NCBI GenBank assembly: GCA_031277255.1
Contig: JAITMS010000057.1
Coordinates: 1-38,110 of the forward strand
Direction: 5' to 3'
Length of the DNA: 38,110 nt
Source: Azonexus sp.
Lineage (GTDB): Bacteria; Pseudomonadota; Gammaproteobacteria; Burkholderiales; Rhodocyclaceae
The position numbers and the translations under genes were made by a program. Below, one piece after another: positions 1 to 11,696 of this stretch; position 1 is the first letter of the stretch; every line of letters begins with the position of its first letter. The notes beneath the pieces are model-generated. The model was given only the letters and a program-made list of their open reading frames with translations, did no database searches and had not been told where the DNA came from.

Positions 1-147
1 GTCAATGTCGTGGCGTCGGTGAGCCAACCGTGGCCCAGGTGTGCGAAGATTCAATGTATTCATGTCCAGAGCATCGCATATCTCACATCATTCTGCAATC
101 TCGTGACGGCACTATCTAGAGCATTTTCTGTTCAAGTTCTTACACTC

Positions 148-255
148 CCGTTCGTCCTGAGCTTGTCCCTTCGACAGGCTCAGGACAGGCGAAGGACGGT
201 GCGGAGAGAGGATACGGAGGCTTGAACCGGGCTTCGACAGGCTCAGCCCGAACGG
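148..255. repeat. REP-like inverted repeat, copy 1
   Basis: The two ends form an imperfect inverted repeat: the left arm begins CCGTTCGTCCTGAGCTTGTC and the right arm is the complement of a closely related sequence ending CCCGAACGG. A smaller inverted repeat lies inside it (GTCCTGAGC at 154-162, GCTCAGGAC at 178-186). The same family recurs at 25655-25745 and 37655-37735. Such dispersed palindromes are common in betaproteobacterial genomes and are usually non-coding. The rest of 1-290 holds no gene that I can support. Confidence 0.8.
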
Positions 256-510
256 TATAGGGGTATGTATGCACTTGAATCAAAACCGCCCTAATCGTAT
301 TCAACGCCCCCGGTGCACTCGATAACCGCCAGCGAAGCTTGGTCGCGGTGCGGGCTTGCCGTCAAGTCACCGATAGATGCTTTGCGGGAGGTATGGTTTT
401 TGCCCTTTTCCTTGCGCAGTTTCGCCGCCTTGGCGACGACTTCCATCGACGCTGGCACGATGGTGGTGTAGTCCCATCCCTCTATGAACAAGACAAGATC
501 ATACACAGAA

Positions 511-542
511 AAGTCTAAAATGGAATATTCCATTTTAGACTT
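511..542. promoter_or_regulatory. 32-bp perfect palindrome, candidate operator
   Basis: Positions 511-526 (AAGTCTAAAATGGAAT) are followed directly by their exact reverse complement at 527-542, with no spacer. The palindrome ends 12 bases before the ATG of the XRE regulator at 555. That is where an autoregulatory operator would be expected. The lack of a loop and of a following T-run argues against an intrinsic terminator. Because of the symmetry the same short peptide (SKMEYSILD) can be read on both strands, which creates spurious open frames around it. Confidence 0.6.
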
Positions 543-554
543 GAGCATGGCTGC

Positions 555-839
555 ATGTCTGCTTCGCTATACCACTCGCGTTATCAGCTATTCCAGTCTG
601 GATTGGCGGCTTTGCGCAAGCAGGCGGCGTTGTCGCAGGTGCAACTGGCTGAGCGGCTGGGGCTGGGGCAGTCGTTCATATCGAAGATCGAACGCGGCGA
701 TGCCTATATCGAACTGACGCTTTTCGTCGACTGGTGCCTGGCCTGCGGCGTCAGACCAGGGGTAACGCTTGATGCGCTGGTGGCGCTTGAGCCGCAACAG
801 GCGGCGCAATTGATTCCACCGCGCGGTGATTCGTCCTGA
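555..839 (+). CDS. XRE-family helix-turn-helix regulator
   Basis: This is a 94-residue protein consisting almost entirely of one Cro/C1-type helix-turn-helix (about residues 12-65), with the typical order of a Q-x-x-L-A helix, then GLGQSFISKIERG as recognition helix and turn. Proteins of this size and type are DNA-binding repressors or antitoxins such as HipB. No partner toxin gene is recognisable on either side: the sequence upstream is a perfect palindrome and the sequence downstream is a convergent toxin-antitoxin operon. It probably represses its own promoter through the palindrome at 511-542 (inference). The ATG at 555 is the first in this frame next to the palindrome, and no strong ribosome binding site is visible. 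It could be an orphan antitoxin. Confidence 0.75.
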   Translation: MSASLYHSRYQLFQSGLAALRKQAALSQVQLAERLGLGQSFISKIERGDAYIELTLFVDWCLACGVRPGVTLDALVALEPQQAAQLIPPRGDSS

Positions 840-885
840 GTTTATTGCTTTCGGCTTCGCGCGCTCGCCTGATCGGCAAGCGGAA

Positions 886-1206
886 TCAAGCGTCTATTTC
901 GCCCACGCCGGTCAATGTCAATGGTCCGCTGCCCGGCAGTTCAACGCGCAGTTCAAGTTTGCCGCCAGCGGCCTCGACGAACCGGCGCAGCGTCGATAGG
1001 TAGAGATCGGTCTGACGTTCGATCTTGAGTACCGAGGGTTGCTTGATCCCCAGGTTTTCCGCAATCTGCGCCTGACTGCGCTTGGCCAGTTTGCGCAGCG
1101 CCTTCAAGCCATCAATCTCACGGCGAATCTCATTGGCGCGAGCTTCAATGCGTTGGCGGCGCTCTTGGGGGAGGCTCGCCATCACGTCGTCAAGTGTGCG
1201 TCCCAT
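886..1206 (-). CDS. XRE antitoxin of a HigBA-like toxin-antitoxin pair
   Basis: This is a 106-residue protein. The N-terminal helix region (to about residue 40) is charged. A Cro/C1 helix-turn-helix follows (about residues 36-75), with SQAQIAENLGIKQPSVLKIER as its core, and a short beta-rich tail (GKLELRVELPG). This is the build of antitoxins that pair with Gp49-like HigB toxins. It starts one base after the stop codon of the toxin gene, so the two are co-translated, toxin first. That order is typical of higBA and unlike most type II systems. The protein should neutralise the toxin and repress the operon promoter at about 1623-1650. Confidence 0.85.
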   Translation of the reverse strand: MGRTLDDVMASLPQERRQRIEARANEIRREIDGLKALRKLAKRSQAQIAENLGIKQPSVLKIERQTDLYLSTLRRFVEAAGGKLELRVELPGSGPLTLTGVGEIDA

Positions 1207-1207
1207 G

Positions 1208-1579
1208 TCACTTTCCTTTCGGCTTTTCTGCCCTCAGTTTTGCCAGATGCCGGGTAAAACGCTCATCTGCTGTAGCGATCAGCGATTTATAGAATCGCTT
1301 TTGCGCCACGCCAGCCTTGTTGCCAGCAACCAGCAAGATCGCCTTTCGTTCTGGGTCAAACGCCGCCGCTACCCGCCAAACGCCGTTGTCGGCATCAAAT
1401 CGCAGTTCCTTCATGTTGGAATAACGTGATCCCGACAGGGTATCGACATGAGGTCTGCCAAGCTGCGGCCCGAATTCGGCCAAGACCATCGCGGTTGCAA
1501 GCAAGGCATCCTGAACCGGCTCTGGCAAAACATCAAATTCAGGGTCAAATTCGTCGTGGTTGGCAACCGTCCAGGGCAT
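1208..1579 (-). CDS. RelE/HigB-type toxin (Gp49-like)
   Basis: This is a 123-residue protein of the phage-derived Gp49-like/HigB group in the RelE/ParE superfamily. Supporting features are the conserved MKELRFDADNGVWRVAAAFD strand segment, the following hydrophobic strand (KAILLVAGNKAG), and a basic C-terminal helix ending in AKLRAEKPKGK. Toxins of this group are usually mRNA interferases acting on the ribosome. Full length and intact catalytic-side basic residues suggest it is functional. It is the first gene of a two-gene operon with the XRE antitoxin, one base apart. A good sigma70 promoter lies upstream. The target RNA cannot be told from the sequence. Confidence 0.85.
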   Translation of the reverse strand: MPWTVANHDEFDPEFDVLPEPVQDALLATAMVLAEFGPQLGRPHVDTLSGSRYSNMKELRFDADNGVWRVAAAFDPERKAILLVAGNKAGVAQKRFYKSLIATADERFTRHLAKLRAEKPKGK

Positions 1580-1622
1580 GTCGTTTTCGCGGCGTTCGCA
1601 AGCGGTTAGCTGCGGCGCTTAA

Positions 1623-1650
1623 ATTATATCCTTTGGCCTATATTTGTCAC
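1623..1650 (-). promoter_or_regulatory. sigma70 promoter of the toxin-antitoxin operon
   Basis: On the minus strand GTGACA (complement of 1645-1650) and a perfect TATAAT (complement of 1623-1628) are separated by 16 bases, just upstream of the toxin gene. The spacer is locally AT-rich compared with its surroundings. The antitoxin probably binds here, but no clear palindrome can be assigned. Confidence 0.6.
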
Positions 1651-1708
1651 ACCTTACGAGCAAGGTCATTGCCCGAAGCCGATCGAAACGAAAACGACAA
1701 GCTCAGGC

Positions 1709-2317
1709 TTACTCTCCTGCTTCCCCGGCCTGCGACAGACAGGCGAAATAGAGCATGGGCCATTGTTGTGGCCATTGGGCCAGCGGTTCGCGGTTGAAGG
1801 CGGAGCGGGCGTATTGTTCCCAGCGGCCTACGGCGTAGCAGCGGAGCAGGTTGGCCAGCGCGGCGAAATCGGCTTCGGCTTTGATCGCGCCTTGTGTTGC
1901 CGCGATGCGCAGTGATTGCTTGAGGGCCGCTTCGATTTTGTCGAGGAGCGCATTGATGCGGGCTTGCAGGCGTTCGTTTTCGTTAACCAAGGCGTCGCCG
2001 ATCAGTACCCGTGTCATGCCCCGGTTTTTCTGGGCGAAGCGAAGGAGGAGGCTGAGGATCAGTTCGACCTGCTTCAAGCCGTCGCTTTCTTCGCCGGTGA
2101 TCTGGTTGATGATGCCGAACAGGCTTTGTTCGATAAATTCGATCAAGCCGTCGTACATCTGCGCCTTGCTGGCGAAGTGGCGGTACAGCGCGGCTTCGGA
2201 ACAGTTGAGCCGGGCGGCCAGGGCGGCAGTGGTGATTTTTTCGCCGCGCGGCGTTTCCAGCATGGCAGCGAGTGTCTGCAAAATTTCCAGACGGCGTTCG
2301 CCTTTTTGGGCGCTCAT
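1709..2317 (-). CDS. slmA: Nucleoid occlusion factor SlmA
   Basis: This is a 202-residue TetR-fold protein closely matching SlmA. The N-terminal helix-turn-helix (about residues 28-55) contains TAALAARLNCSEAALYRHFASK, followed by the SlmA-typical GLIEFIEQSLFGIINQI and RGMTRVLIGDALVNENERLQ segments. SlmA binds specific chromosomal sites and blocks FtsZ ring assembly over unsegregated DNA. The ATG at 2317 is preceded by a GGGGAA ribosome binding site. It is the last gene of the run that includes argB and the HAD nucleotidase, an arrangement seen in related betaproteobacteria. The length is close to the usual 195-200 residues, and there is nothing unusual in it. Confidence 0.93.
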   Translation of the reverse strand: MSAQKGERRLEILQTLAAMLETPRGEKITTAALAARLNCSEAALYRHFASKAQMYDGLIEFIEQSLFGIINQITGEESDGLKQVELILSLLLRFAQKNRGMTRVLIGDALVNENERLQARINALLDKIEAALKQSLRIAATQGAIKAEADFAALANLLRCYAVGRWEQYARSAFNREPLAQWPQQWPMLYFACLSQAGEAGE

Positions 2318-2350
2318 GGGGTTCCCCTCGTTGTTGGTTTGTGCTGGCGA

Positions 2351-2992
2351 TTATAGACGCCAGGCGCGCCGGGGCAAATCGAGGACGGAGCGGATCTGGA
2401 TGTCGACAAAGGGTGAGCGGCGTGAGCCAGTGCTTACCAACACGGTGCGCATACCGAGTTTTTTCGCTGTCCGCAGGTTGCCGATGCTGTCCTCGACCAT
2501 GACGCAACGCCTGGGATCGAGCCGTTCAGCCCGGAGCAGGGCGCGGAAACCGGCGGGCATCGGTTTGGGCCGGTAATCGAGATTTTCGACGGCATAGAGG
2601 GCGTCGAAGCAATGTTCCAAGCCGGTCAGATGCAGCACGGCTTCGGCATAGTGACGCGGGGCGTTGGAAAAGACGATGCGCCGTCCGGGGAGCCGCCGTA
2701 GCGCGTGGCGCAGCGGTTTTTCAAAGACGAGCAGGCGTTGCAGGTCGGGAAACTGGTGGGTTTCATGCAGAAAATGCTGCGGGTCGGTGCCGTGGTGGCG
2801 CATCAGGCCGAGCAGGGTGGCGCCGTAACGATGCCAGTAATCGACGCGCAGGCGGTTGGCTTCATCGGCGTCAAGGCCGAGATGCCGCTCGATGTAGGCC
2901 AGCATCGAGCGGTTGATGTGCGGAAAGATGTGCGGCGTCGCGTTGTGCAGCGTGTTGTCGAGATCGAACAGCCAGGTGCGTCCGCTACGCAT
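2351..2992 (-). CDS. HAD-family pyrimidine 5'-nucleotidase
   Basis: This is a 213-residue haloacid dehalogenase-fold phosphatase. Motif I is FDLDNTLH near the N-terminus (nucleophile and acid/base Asp residues). Motif II is the Ser in IVFSNAP, motif III the Lys in DYRPKP, and motif IV the acidic MVEDSIGN. The family resembles yeast Sdt1/Phm8 pyrimidine nucleotidases, which dephosphorylate UMP and CMP; the true substrate is not shown by the sequence. It lies 15 bases downstream of argB and 33 bases upstream of slmA on the same strand, so the three are probably co-transcribed. Confidence 0.88.
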   Translation of the reverse strand: MRSGRTWLFDLDNTLHNATPHIFPHINRSMLAYIERHLGLDADEANRLRVDYWHRYGATLLGLMRHHGTDPQHFLHETHQFPDLQRLLVFEKPLRHALRRLPGRRIVFSNAPRHYAEAVLHLTGLEHCFDALYAVENLDYRPKPMPAGFRALLRAERLDPRRCVMVEDSIGNLRTAKKLGMRTVLVSTGSRRSPFVDIQIRSVLDLPRRAWRL

Positions 2993-3007
2993 TCGCGTTA
3001 ACCGGCT

Positions 3008-4412
<1,405 letters not shown>

Positions 4413-4423
4413 CGCGCCGTGTC

Positions 4424-5536
4424 TCAAGCCAGACTGCGCCGCCTGAAATCGGCCATGAAGTCGATCAGATTATCGACGGCGGCGCGTTCGAGGCCGTTAT
4501 AAAGGGAGGCGCGGATGCCGCCGATGCTGCGATGGCCGCCAAGGCCGGAGAAACCGGCGGCCTCGGCGGCGGCGAGAAAGGCTTGTTCCCGTTGGCGGCT
4601 TTGCAGATTGAAAACGACATTCATCGTCGAGCGATCCGCTTTTGCCGCGCGCGGGATATAAAAATCGTCGTGATCGTCGAGCAGCCGGTACAAGGCCGCC
4701 GCCTTGGCGGCGTTGATTTCTGCCATCGCCGCCAATCCCCCGATCTCGTCCCGCAACCAGCGGGTGACCAGCAGCACGGTATAGATGGCGAATACCGGCG
4801 GTGTGTTGAGAATCGAATGGGCGGCGATTTGCTGGTGATAATCGAGAAAGGCGGGCAGACGATCACGCGGCGCATCCTGAAGCAGTTGATCCTTGATGAT
4901 GACGACGGTGACGCCAGCCGGGCCGAGGTTTTTCTGGGCGTGGGCGTAAATCAGCGAAAATTTGTCGAATGGGCCGGTCGCTGAAAGAAAATCCGAGGAC
5001 ATGTCGCAGATGCGCGGTATATCGTCGCGCCCGATGATCCGGTGAAATTGCAGCCCCTCGACCGTTTCATTGGAAACATAGTGCAGGTAAGGCGCTGCCG
5101 GGTTGAATTCGAGTTCCTCGTCTTGCGGCAAACGCCGGAAACCGCCCGCTTCGCCATGCCATAAAACGCGAAGCGGCCCTTCCCGCGCCGCTTCGGTAAT
5201 GGCTTTACTGCTCCAGTAGCCGGTTTGCAGATAGTCCGCCGCTTCTTTTTTGCCCCGCAACCAGGTCATCGGCGCCATCGAGAATTGCTGTGTCGCGCCG
5301 CCCTGGAGAAAAAGGACATGATAATTTTCCGGCAAGCCCAGAAGCTGGCGGATATTGGCTTCCAGTTCCGAGACCACGGCGGCGAACCAGTCGGAGCGAT
5401 GGCTGACACCGAGTATCGACAAGCCGACTTCCGGCACCGCGCCAATGGCTTCCTGCAACTGTTCGAGAACGCTTCGCGGCAAGGCGCCGGGGCCGCCGGA
5501 AAAGTTGTGCCGGTTTGGGTCGTTGGGCGGCAACAT
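4424..5536 (-). CDS. serC: Phosphoserine aminotransferase (SerC family)
   Basis: This is a 370-residue PLP enzyme. Family features are HNFSGGPGALP at the N-terminus, SHRS at 45-48, the FLQGGATQQF phosphate/cofactor loop at 76-85, TGYWS, DMSSDFLS, the PLP lysine K202 in AQKNLGPAG, and GGHRSIGGIRASLYNG near the end. SerC converts 3-phosphohydroxypyruvate and glutamate to phosphoserine, and also acts in pyridoxine synthesis. Several usually conserved stretches differ (PEVGLSILGVSHRS, NETVEGLQF), so this may be a divergent paralogue. Its ATG shares one base with the stop of the upstream ATP-grasp gene (TGATG), which implies translational coupling. This place is odd because betaproteobacterial serC normally sits with pheA and hisC. 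Confidence 0.87.
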   Translation of the reverse strand: MLPPNDPNRHNFSGGPGALPRSVLEQLQEAIGAVPEVGLSILGVSHRSDWFAAVVSELEANIRQLLGLPENYHVLFLQGGATQQFSMAPMTWLRGKKEAADYLQTGYWSSKAITEAAREGPLRVLWHGEAGGFRRLPQDEELEFNPAAPYLHYVSNETVEGLQFHRIIGRDDIPRICDMSSDFLSATGPFDKFSLIYAHAQKNLGPAGVTVVIIKDQLLQDAPRDRLPAFLDYHQQIAAHSILNTPPVFAIYTVLLVTRWLRDEIGGLAAMAEINAAKAAALYRLLDDHDDFYIPRAAKADRSTMNVVFNLQSRQREQAFLAAAEAAGFSGLGGHRSIGGIRASLYNGLERAAVDNLIDFMADFRRRSLA

Positions 5537-6803
5537 CAGGGCGATCCGGGATTGAGGATGAGATTTTCCACGGCCTCCCTGATTTTCAGGATGTGCCGCG
5601 GCTTGTGCGGAAAGCGCTTTGCCGAATCCATGGCGTGAACAACCATGGCATGGTCGATTTCAAAGACGAGCAAGTCGCCATCCGGGGTTTCGGCGCAGTC
5701 GACGCAGAAATAATCCAGCCCGGCGCGCTGATAAATGCCGCGCAGCGCCGGGCCGTGTTTTGCCGCGAAAGCCGGGAAATTGTCCATGAAACAGGCTTCT
5801 TCGCGGCGTTTGTGCTCGTCCTCGTACATCCCGGCATTGAGATAATGGATCATCCAGTGGGACGAAATCGCCATGTGGGCGATAAACGGGATGCCGCCAA
5901 CCAGGGCGATGCGGTATTTCCTGAACAACCCATCGGCGCTCTGGTAGTCGATGAAACGGGAAATATAAAACTCATTTTCCGGGACGCTTGATAAATAATC
6001 GGAAAAATTTTGCGCCTGTTCGATTTTTTCCAGGCCATGCCCGGCATGTGAGCCGATCGGCCGCAGGATGACGGGGAAACGGCAATCGGCGCAAACGCGG
6101 GTCAGCGTTGCCTCGCCCGCCGCGATGGCGGCCAGCGCGGCACGGGTGACAGGCGCCGTGAGCGGCATGGCGAGGCCGGGAATGCCTTGCAGCAAGCGAC
6201 TGGCTGTCACTCTTTCGACATTGAAAATGGCTTGTGGCCGGTTGATGACGGGTTTGCCGCTGTCGGCCAGGGCTTTTTCCAGCGCCCGCAGCAGGCTCTC
6301 GGTTTCTGCCATTTGCGCCACCGCCACCAGCACGGCGTCGTGCTCCGGCAGAGGTTGGGGGAGCGGCTGGTCGGCGACGGCGAAATAAAACAGGAGGTCG
6401 ATGCGGCTGTCTTCGAGCAGGCAATCAATCGGCATGTTTTGCGCCAGATCGCCCGGCGCGACGATGACCAGCAATCTGGCCGCGGCTGGCTGCCGCGCTG
6501 CGGCGACCGCGTACAGCCGCTGGCGGGCCAGCGCCTCGGCCTGCATGGCGAAGGCCAGCCGGTTCTCGCCCAGAGTGAAAAACAGGGTGGCCAGATTGAG
6601 CCAGAGCAAAACATTGTCCTGATCCCGCCGGGTGGCGGCGAGCAGGACATTGGCGATGGGTCGCAGGTCGACCCCGGCAAGGTTCAGGCGCAAAAATGGG
6701 GCAAGGGCGAGAAAGCGGCTGCCGCCCTGCTCGATCAGGTCAAAACCGCTGTCTCCGGCGCTGGCCGCATCGGCTGGCCCGCGCCGTGTTGCTTGCTTCC
6801 CGG

Positions 6804-6807
<4 letters not shown>
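5536..6807 (-). CDS. ATP-grasp protein with helical N-terminal region, function unknown
   Basis: This is a 423-residue protein. Residues about 30-105 are helical and resemble a TPR-like repeat ([22 protein letters not shown] and onward). The centre begins with a Rossmann-like preATP-grasp part (LLVIVAP). An ATP-grasp fold follows from about residue 200, with [19 protein letters not shown] as nucleotide-binding lysine/arginine and glycine-rich region and [18 protein letters not shown] as metal-binding end. The canonical E-x-N there reads E-I-D. ATP-grasp ligases join a carboxylate to an amine or thiol via acyl phosphate; the substrates are unknown here. It overlaps aspS by four bases (ATGA) and the following aminotransferase by one, so all three are coupled. 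It may be a peptide or amino acid ligase working with that aminotransferase (inference). Confidence 0.8.
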
Positions 6808-8588
<1,781 letters not shown>

Positions 8589-8609
8589 GAAACTTTCCGT
8601 CAATGGGGG

Positions 8610-9233
8610 TTAAGGATGGGCAGGATGGGCGACGGGCCGCGGATGCGGCGGCGGGACGACGACACCCATCGAAATGATGTATTTGAGCGCCTCATCAACG
8701 CTCATGTCGAGTTCGACGACATCCTGGCGCGGCAGCATGAGGAAGAAACCGGAAGTCGGGTTAGGCGTGGTCGGCACATAAACGCTGACGTAATCGCCAG
8801 CGAGATGGTTGCGAATATCGCCGCCGGGCGCGCCGGTGAGAAAAGCAATCGTCCACGCCCCCTGGCGCGGATACTGAACCAGCAGCGCCTTGCGAAAAGC
8901 GTTGCCATTCGGCGCAAACAGCGTGTCGGAAACCTGTTTGACCGACTTGTACACCGAATTGACGACCGGAATGCGCGAGAGCAGCTTGTCCCACCAGTCG
9001 ACCAGTTTCTGGCCGATGAAATTGGCGGCGAACAGGCCGGTCAGCCAGATCATCGCCAGCGTCAGCAAGGCGCCAACGCCAGGCAGCGGGAAACCGAACA
9101 GGTTTTTCGGGTGCATGGCTTCCGGCAACAGGCGCAAGGACTGGTCGAGGGTTTCGACGATGGTCGATAACACCCAAACCGTGATGACGAGCGGCACCCA
9201 GATCAGAAGACCGGTGATGAAATAGCGTTTCAT
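8610..9233 (-). CDS. DUF502 inner-membrane protein
   Basis: This is a 207-residue protein with two N-terminal membrane segments: KRYFITGLLIWVPLVITVWVL (about residues 2-24) and a second around 65-88 (LLTLAMIWLTGLFAANFIG). The rest is cytoplasmic or periplasmic and contains SRIPVVNSVYKSVKQ and the YVPTTPNPTSGFFLMLPR block diagnostic of DUF502. The function of the family is not established. The ATG at 9233 is chosen because translation from further upstream would run through fmdB in another frame. It lies 11 bases after fmdB and 21 before aspS; fmdB-DUF502-aspS is a common betaproteobacterial order. Confidence 0.9.
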   Translation of the reverse strand: MKRYFITGLLIWVPLVITVWVLSTIVETLDQSLRLLPEAMHPKNLFGFPLPGVGALLTLAMIWLTGLFAANFIGQKLVDWWDKLLSRIPVVNSVYKSVKQVSDTLFAPNGNAFRKALLVQYPRQGAWTIAFLTGAPGGDIRNHLAGDYVSVYVPTTPNPTSGFFLMLPRQDVVELDMSVDEALKYIISMGVVVPPPHPRPVAHPAHP

Positions 9234-9244
9234 GCCGCCAGGAC

Positions 9245-9523
9245 TCAGCCGCTGGCCGGAGCCGAAGCGGGACACGAGGCACAACTTCCCTCGCCGGTCT
9301 GGCAGGGCGGCGGCGCATCCGGCTTGGCCTGCGGCTTGTTGCCGCCTTTGAAGTCGGTGGCGTACCAGCCGCTGCCCTTCAGCTGAAAACCGGCGGCAGA
9401 AAGAAGTTTGTGGTAACTCGCCTGGCCGCAGGCGGGACAAACGGCCAACAGCGGGTCGCTGACCTTCTGCAAATGCTCTTTCTGGAAACCGCAGGCATCG
9501 CAGCGATATTCGTAAATCGGCAT
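9245..9523 (-). CDS. FmdB-family zinc ribbon protein
   Basis: This is a 92-residue protein beginning MPIYEYRC, with a zinc ribbon made of C8-x-x-C11 and C29-x-x-C32. Then comes the family signature GFQLKGSGWYATDFK, and a low-complexity tail that also contains cysteines (CQTGEGSCASCP). The FmdB family was first linked to regulation of formamide and amide use, but most members are uncharacterised small zinc proteins. A strong GGAGG ribosome binding site precedes the ATG. It is the first gene of the fmdB-DUF502-aspS run. Confidence 0.92.
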   Translation of the reverse strand: MPIYEYRCDACGFQKEHLQKVSDPLLAVCPACGQASYHKLLSAAGFQLKGSGWYATDFKGGNKPQAKPDAPPPCQTGEGSCASCPASAPASG

Positions 9524-9593
9524 GAGAATCCTCCAAAACCCTGAATTGTATCCGAAAGCGGAAGGCCCCCATATCGGGGCTGAATGCGCTAGT

Positions 9594-10460
9594 TCAAGCG
9601 ATCAGGCCGAGGTAGCGGTTGGTCAGGTCTTGGCCCCAAAAGAGAGCGATCAAACCGGCGGCGGCGAGGTAAGGGCCGAAAGGAATCGGCACATTGCGCC
9701 CGTGGCGGGCGGCGACGATGAGCGTCACGCCAACCAGCGCGCCGACCAGCGAGGAGAGGAGGATGATCGCGGGCAGCATGCTCCAGCCAAGCCAGGCGCC
9801 GAGCGCCGCCAGCAGCTTGAAGTCGCCGTAACCCATGCCTTCCTTGCCGGTCGCCAGCTTGAACAGCCAGAACACCGACCACAGCGCGAGATAACCGGCC
9901 ATGGCACCGATGACGGCGGCGGGGAGCGGCGCGAAAGTGGCGCTGAGGTTGAAGGCCAGCCCGGCCCAGAGCAGCGGCAGGGTGATTGAATCCGGCAGCA
10001 ATTGCGTGTCGAGATCGATGGCGGCCAGCGCCATCAGCGCCCAGACCAACAACAGCGCCCCGGCCAGTTGCCAGGTCGGGCCAAAACGCCAGGCGGCATA
10101 GGCGGAGAGCAGGCCCGTCAGCAGTTCGACAATCGGGTAGCGCGGTGAAATCGGCTCGCCGCAAGCGGAGCATTTACCTTTGAGAACAAAGAGATAACTG
10201 ATGATCGGAATGTTTTCCAGGATCGTGATGTTGTGGCCGCAGTGCGGACAGCGCGAGGCGGGCCGGGCCAGCGTCAGCGGCGGATTATCCGGTGCCGTTT
10301 CGCCGCGCAGTTCGGCGCATTGCGCCTGCCATTCCCGCTCCATGATGAGCGGCAGGCGGTGGATGACGACGTTGAGAAAGCTGCCGACGCAAAGTCCCAG
10401 CAGACCGACGATGACGACGACCAGGCCCGATGGCGCCAGAGCCAGCGTTTCCGCCAGCAT
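9594..10460 (-). CDS. pilD: Prepilin leader peptidase / N-methyltransferase
   Basis: This is a 288-residue polytopic membrane aspartyl protease that cleaves and N-methylates type IV prepilins. It has an N-terminal segment with GSFLNVVIHRLP, the cytoplasmic loop with two CxxC pairs (CPHC and CSAC, about 26 residues apart), and the two catalytic Asp motifs AAIDLDTQLLPD and GYGDFKLL (G-x-G-D). The ATG at 10460 shares one base with the pilC stop, so it is coupled to pilC. In many betaproteobacteria coaE and zapD follow pilD, but here fmdB comes next instead. Confidence 0.95.
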   Translation of the reverse strand: MLAETLALAPSGLVVVIVGLLGLCVGSFLNVVIHRLPLIMEREWQAQCAELRGETAPDNPPLTLARPASRCPHCGHNITILENIPIISYLFVLKGKCSACGEPISPRYPIVELLTGLLSAYAAWRFGPTWQLAGALLLVWALMALAAIDLDTQLLPDSITLPLLWAGLAFNLSATFAPLPAAVIGAMAGYLALWSVFWLFKLATGKEGMGYGDFKLLAALGAWLGWSMLPAIILLSSLVGALVGVTLIVAARHGRNVPIPFGPYLAAAGLIALFWGQDLTNRYLGLIA

Positions 10461-11683
10461 CAAACGACCGAGCCGAGCTTGAAGATGGGCAGGTACATGG
10501 CGATAATCATGCCGCCGATGAGGACACCGAGCACGACCATAATGATTGGCTCCATGAGGCTGGACATGGCGGCGACCGCATCGTCGACTTCCTGATCGAA
10601 GAAATCGGCAACCTTGGACAGCATCGAATCGAGCGCGCCCGATTCTTCGCCGATGGCGACCATCTGGGTCACCATATTGGGAAATAGATTGACGTTCTGC
10701 ATCGAAATGGTCAGGCTGGTACCAGTGGCGACTTCGCTCTGAATTTTTTTGGTGGCGGCTTTGTACACATAGTTGCCCGCCGCACCGCCAACGGAATCGA
10801 GCGATTCGACCAGCGGCACGCCGGCGGCGAACATGGTCGCCAGCGTCCGCGTCCAGCGGGCGATAACCGCCTTGCGAATGATGTCGCCAAAGATCGGCAG
10901 GCGCAGGAGCAGACGGTCCATGACGATCTGCATTTTTTCCGAACGTTTCCAGGACTGAAAGAAGAAAAATAGGCCGAGGCCAATACCACCGAAAATGGCC
11001 CACCAGTAGGCAACGAAAAAGTCCGAGATGCCAATGACCACGAGGGTCGGGGCGGGCAGATCGGCGCCAAAATTGGAGAAAACCTCCTTGAAGGCCGGGA
11101 TCACGAAAATCATGATGACCGCCGTGATGATGAAGGCGACGATGATGACTGAAGTCGGATAGAACAGCGCCGACTTGATCTTGCTCTTGATGGCGAGCAT
11201 TTTCTCTTTGTAGGTCGCCAGACGATCAAGCAGGGTGTCGAGAATACCGGCTTGCTCGCCGGCGGCGACCAGATTGCAGTACAAGGCGTCGAAATAGAGG
11301 GGAAATTTGCGGAAAGCCTGCGACAGGGAACTGCCGGTTTCGACATCGGCTTTGATGTCGAGCAGGAGCTTGCCGACCGCCGGATTGCCGTGGCCGCGAC
11401 CGACGATGTCGAAAGCCTGGAGCAGGGGGACGCCGGCGCGCATCATGGTCGCCAGTTGGCGGGTAAAGATCGCAATATCCTTTTCCTTGACCTTGCCGCC
11501 CTTCTTGAAACGCAGTTGCTTGATCTTGGCGTTGCTGACGCCCTGGCGGCGCAGCGTGGTCTGCACCACGGACGGGCTGGCGGCGCGCATTTCACCACGA
11601 ACGGTCTTGCCATCCTTGTTGCGCCCTTCCCAGAGAAAGGTATTTTCTCTGATGGCGGTTCTGCGTTTTGCGATGGTGGCCAT
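10460..11683 (-). CDS. pilC: Type IV pilus inner-membrane platform protein
   Basis: This is a 407-residue protein with two T2SSF repeats, roughly residues 75-200 and 280-400. Each is followed by membrane segments (FIITAVIMIFVIPAFKEVF, and MVVLGVLIGGMIIAMYLPIF at the end). The motifs FTRQLATMMRAGVPLLQAF and ARWTRTLATMFAAGVPLVE are the paired cytoplasmic starts of the repeats. PilC couples the PilB motor to pilin insertion at the inner membrane. It begins 14 bases after pilB with a GGGAAA ribosome binding site and overlaps pilD by one base. Confidence 0.96.
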   Translation of the reverse strand: MATIAKRRTAIRENTFLWEGRNKDGKTVRGEMRAASPSVVQTTLRRQGVSNAKIKQLRFKKGGKVKEKDIAIFTRQLATMMRAGVPLLQAFDIVGRGHGNPAVGKLLLDIKADVETGSSLSQAFRKFPLYFDALYCNLVAAGEQAGILDTLLDRLATYKEKMLAIKSKIKSALFYPTSVIIVAFIITAVIMIFVIPAFKEVFSNFGADLPAPTLVVIGISDFFVAYWWAIFGGIGLGLFFFFQSWKRSEKMQIVMDRLLLRLPIFGDIIRKAVIARWTRTLATMFAAGVPLVESLDSVGGAAGNYVYKAATKKIQSEVATGTSLTISMQNVNLFPNMVTQMVAIGEESGALDSMLSKVADFFDQEVDDAVAAMSSLMEPIIMVVLGVLIGGMIIAMYLPIFKLGSVV

Positions 11684-11696
11684 GACGGTTTCCCTC

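Noticed and set aside
291-548. An 85-codon minus-strand frame whose start lies just beyond the palindrome at 511-542
   Set aside because: The first dozen codons read the palindrome itself and the remainder matches nothing I recognise. It could be a gene fragment, but I cannot support it.
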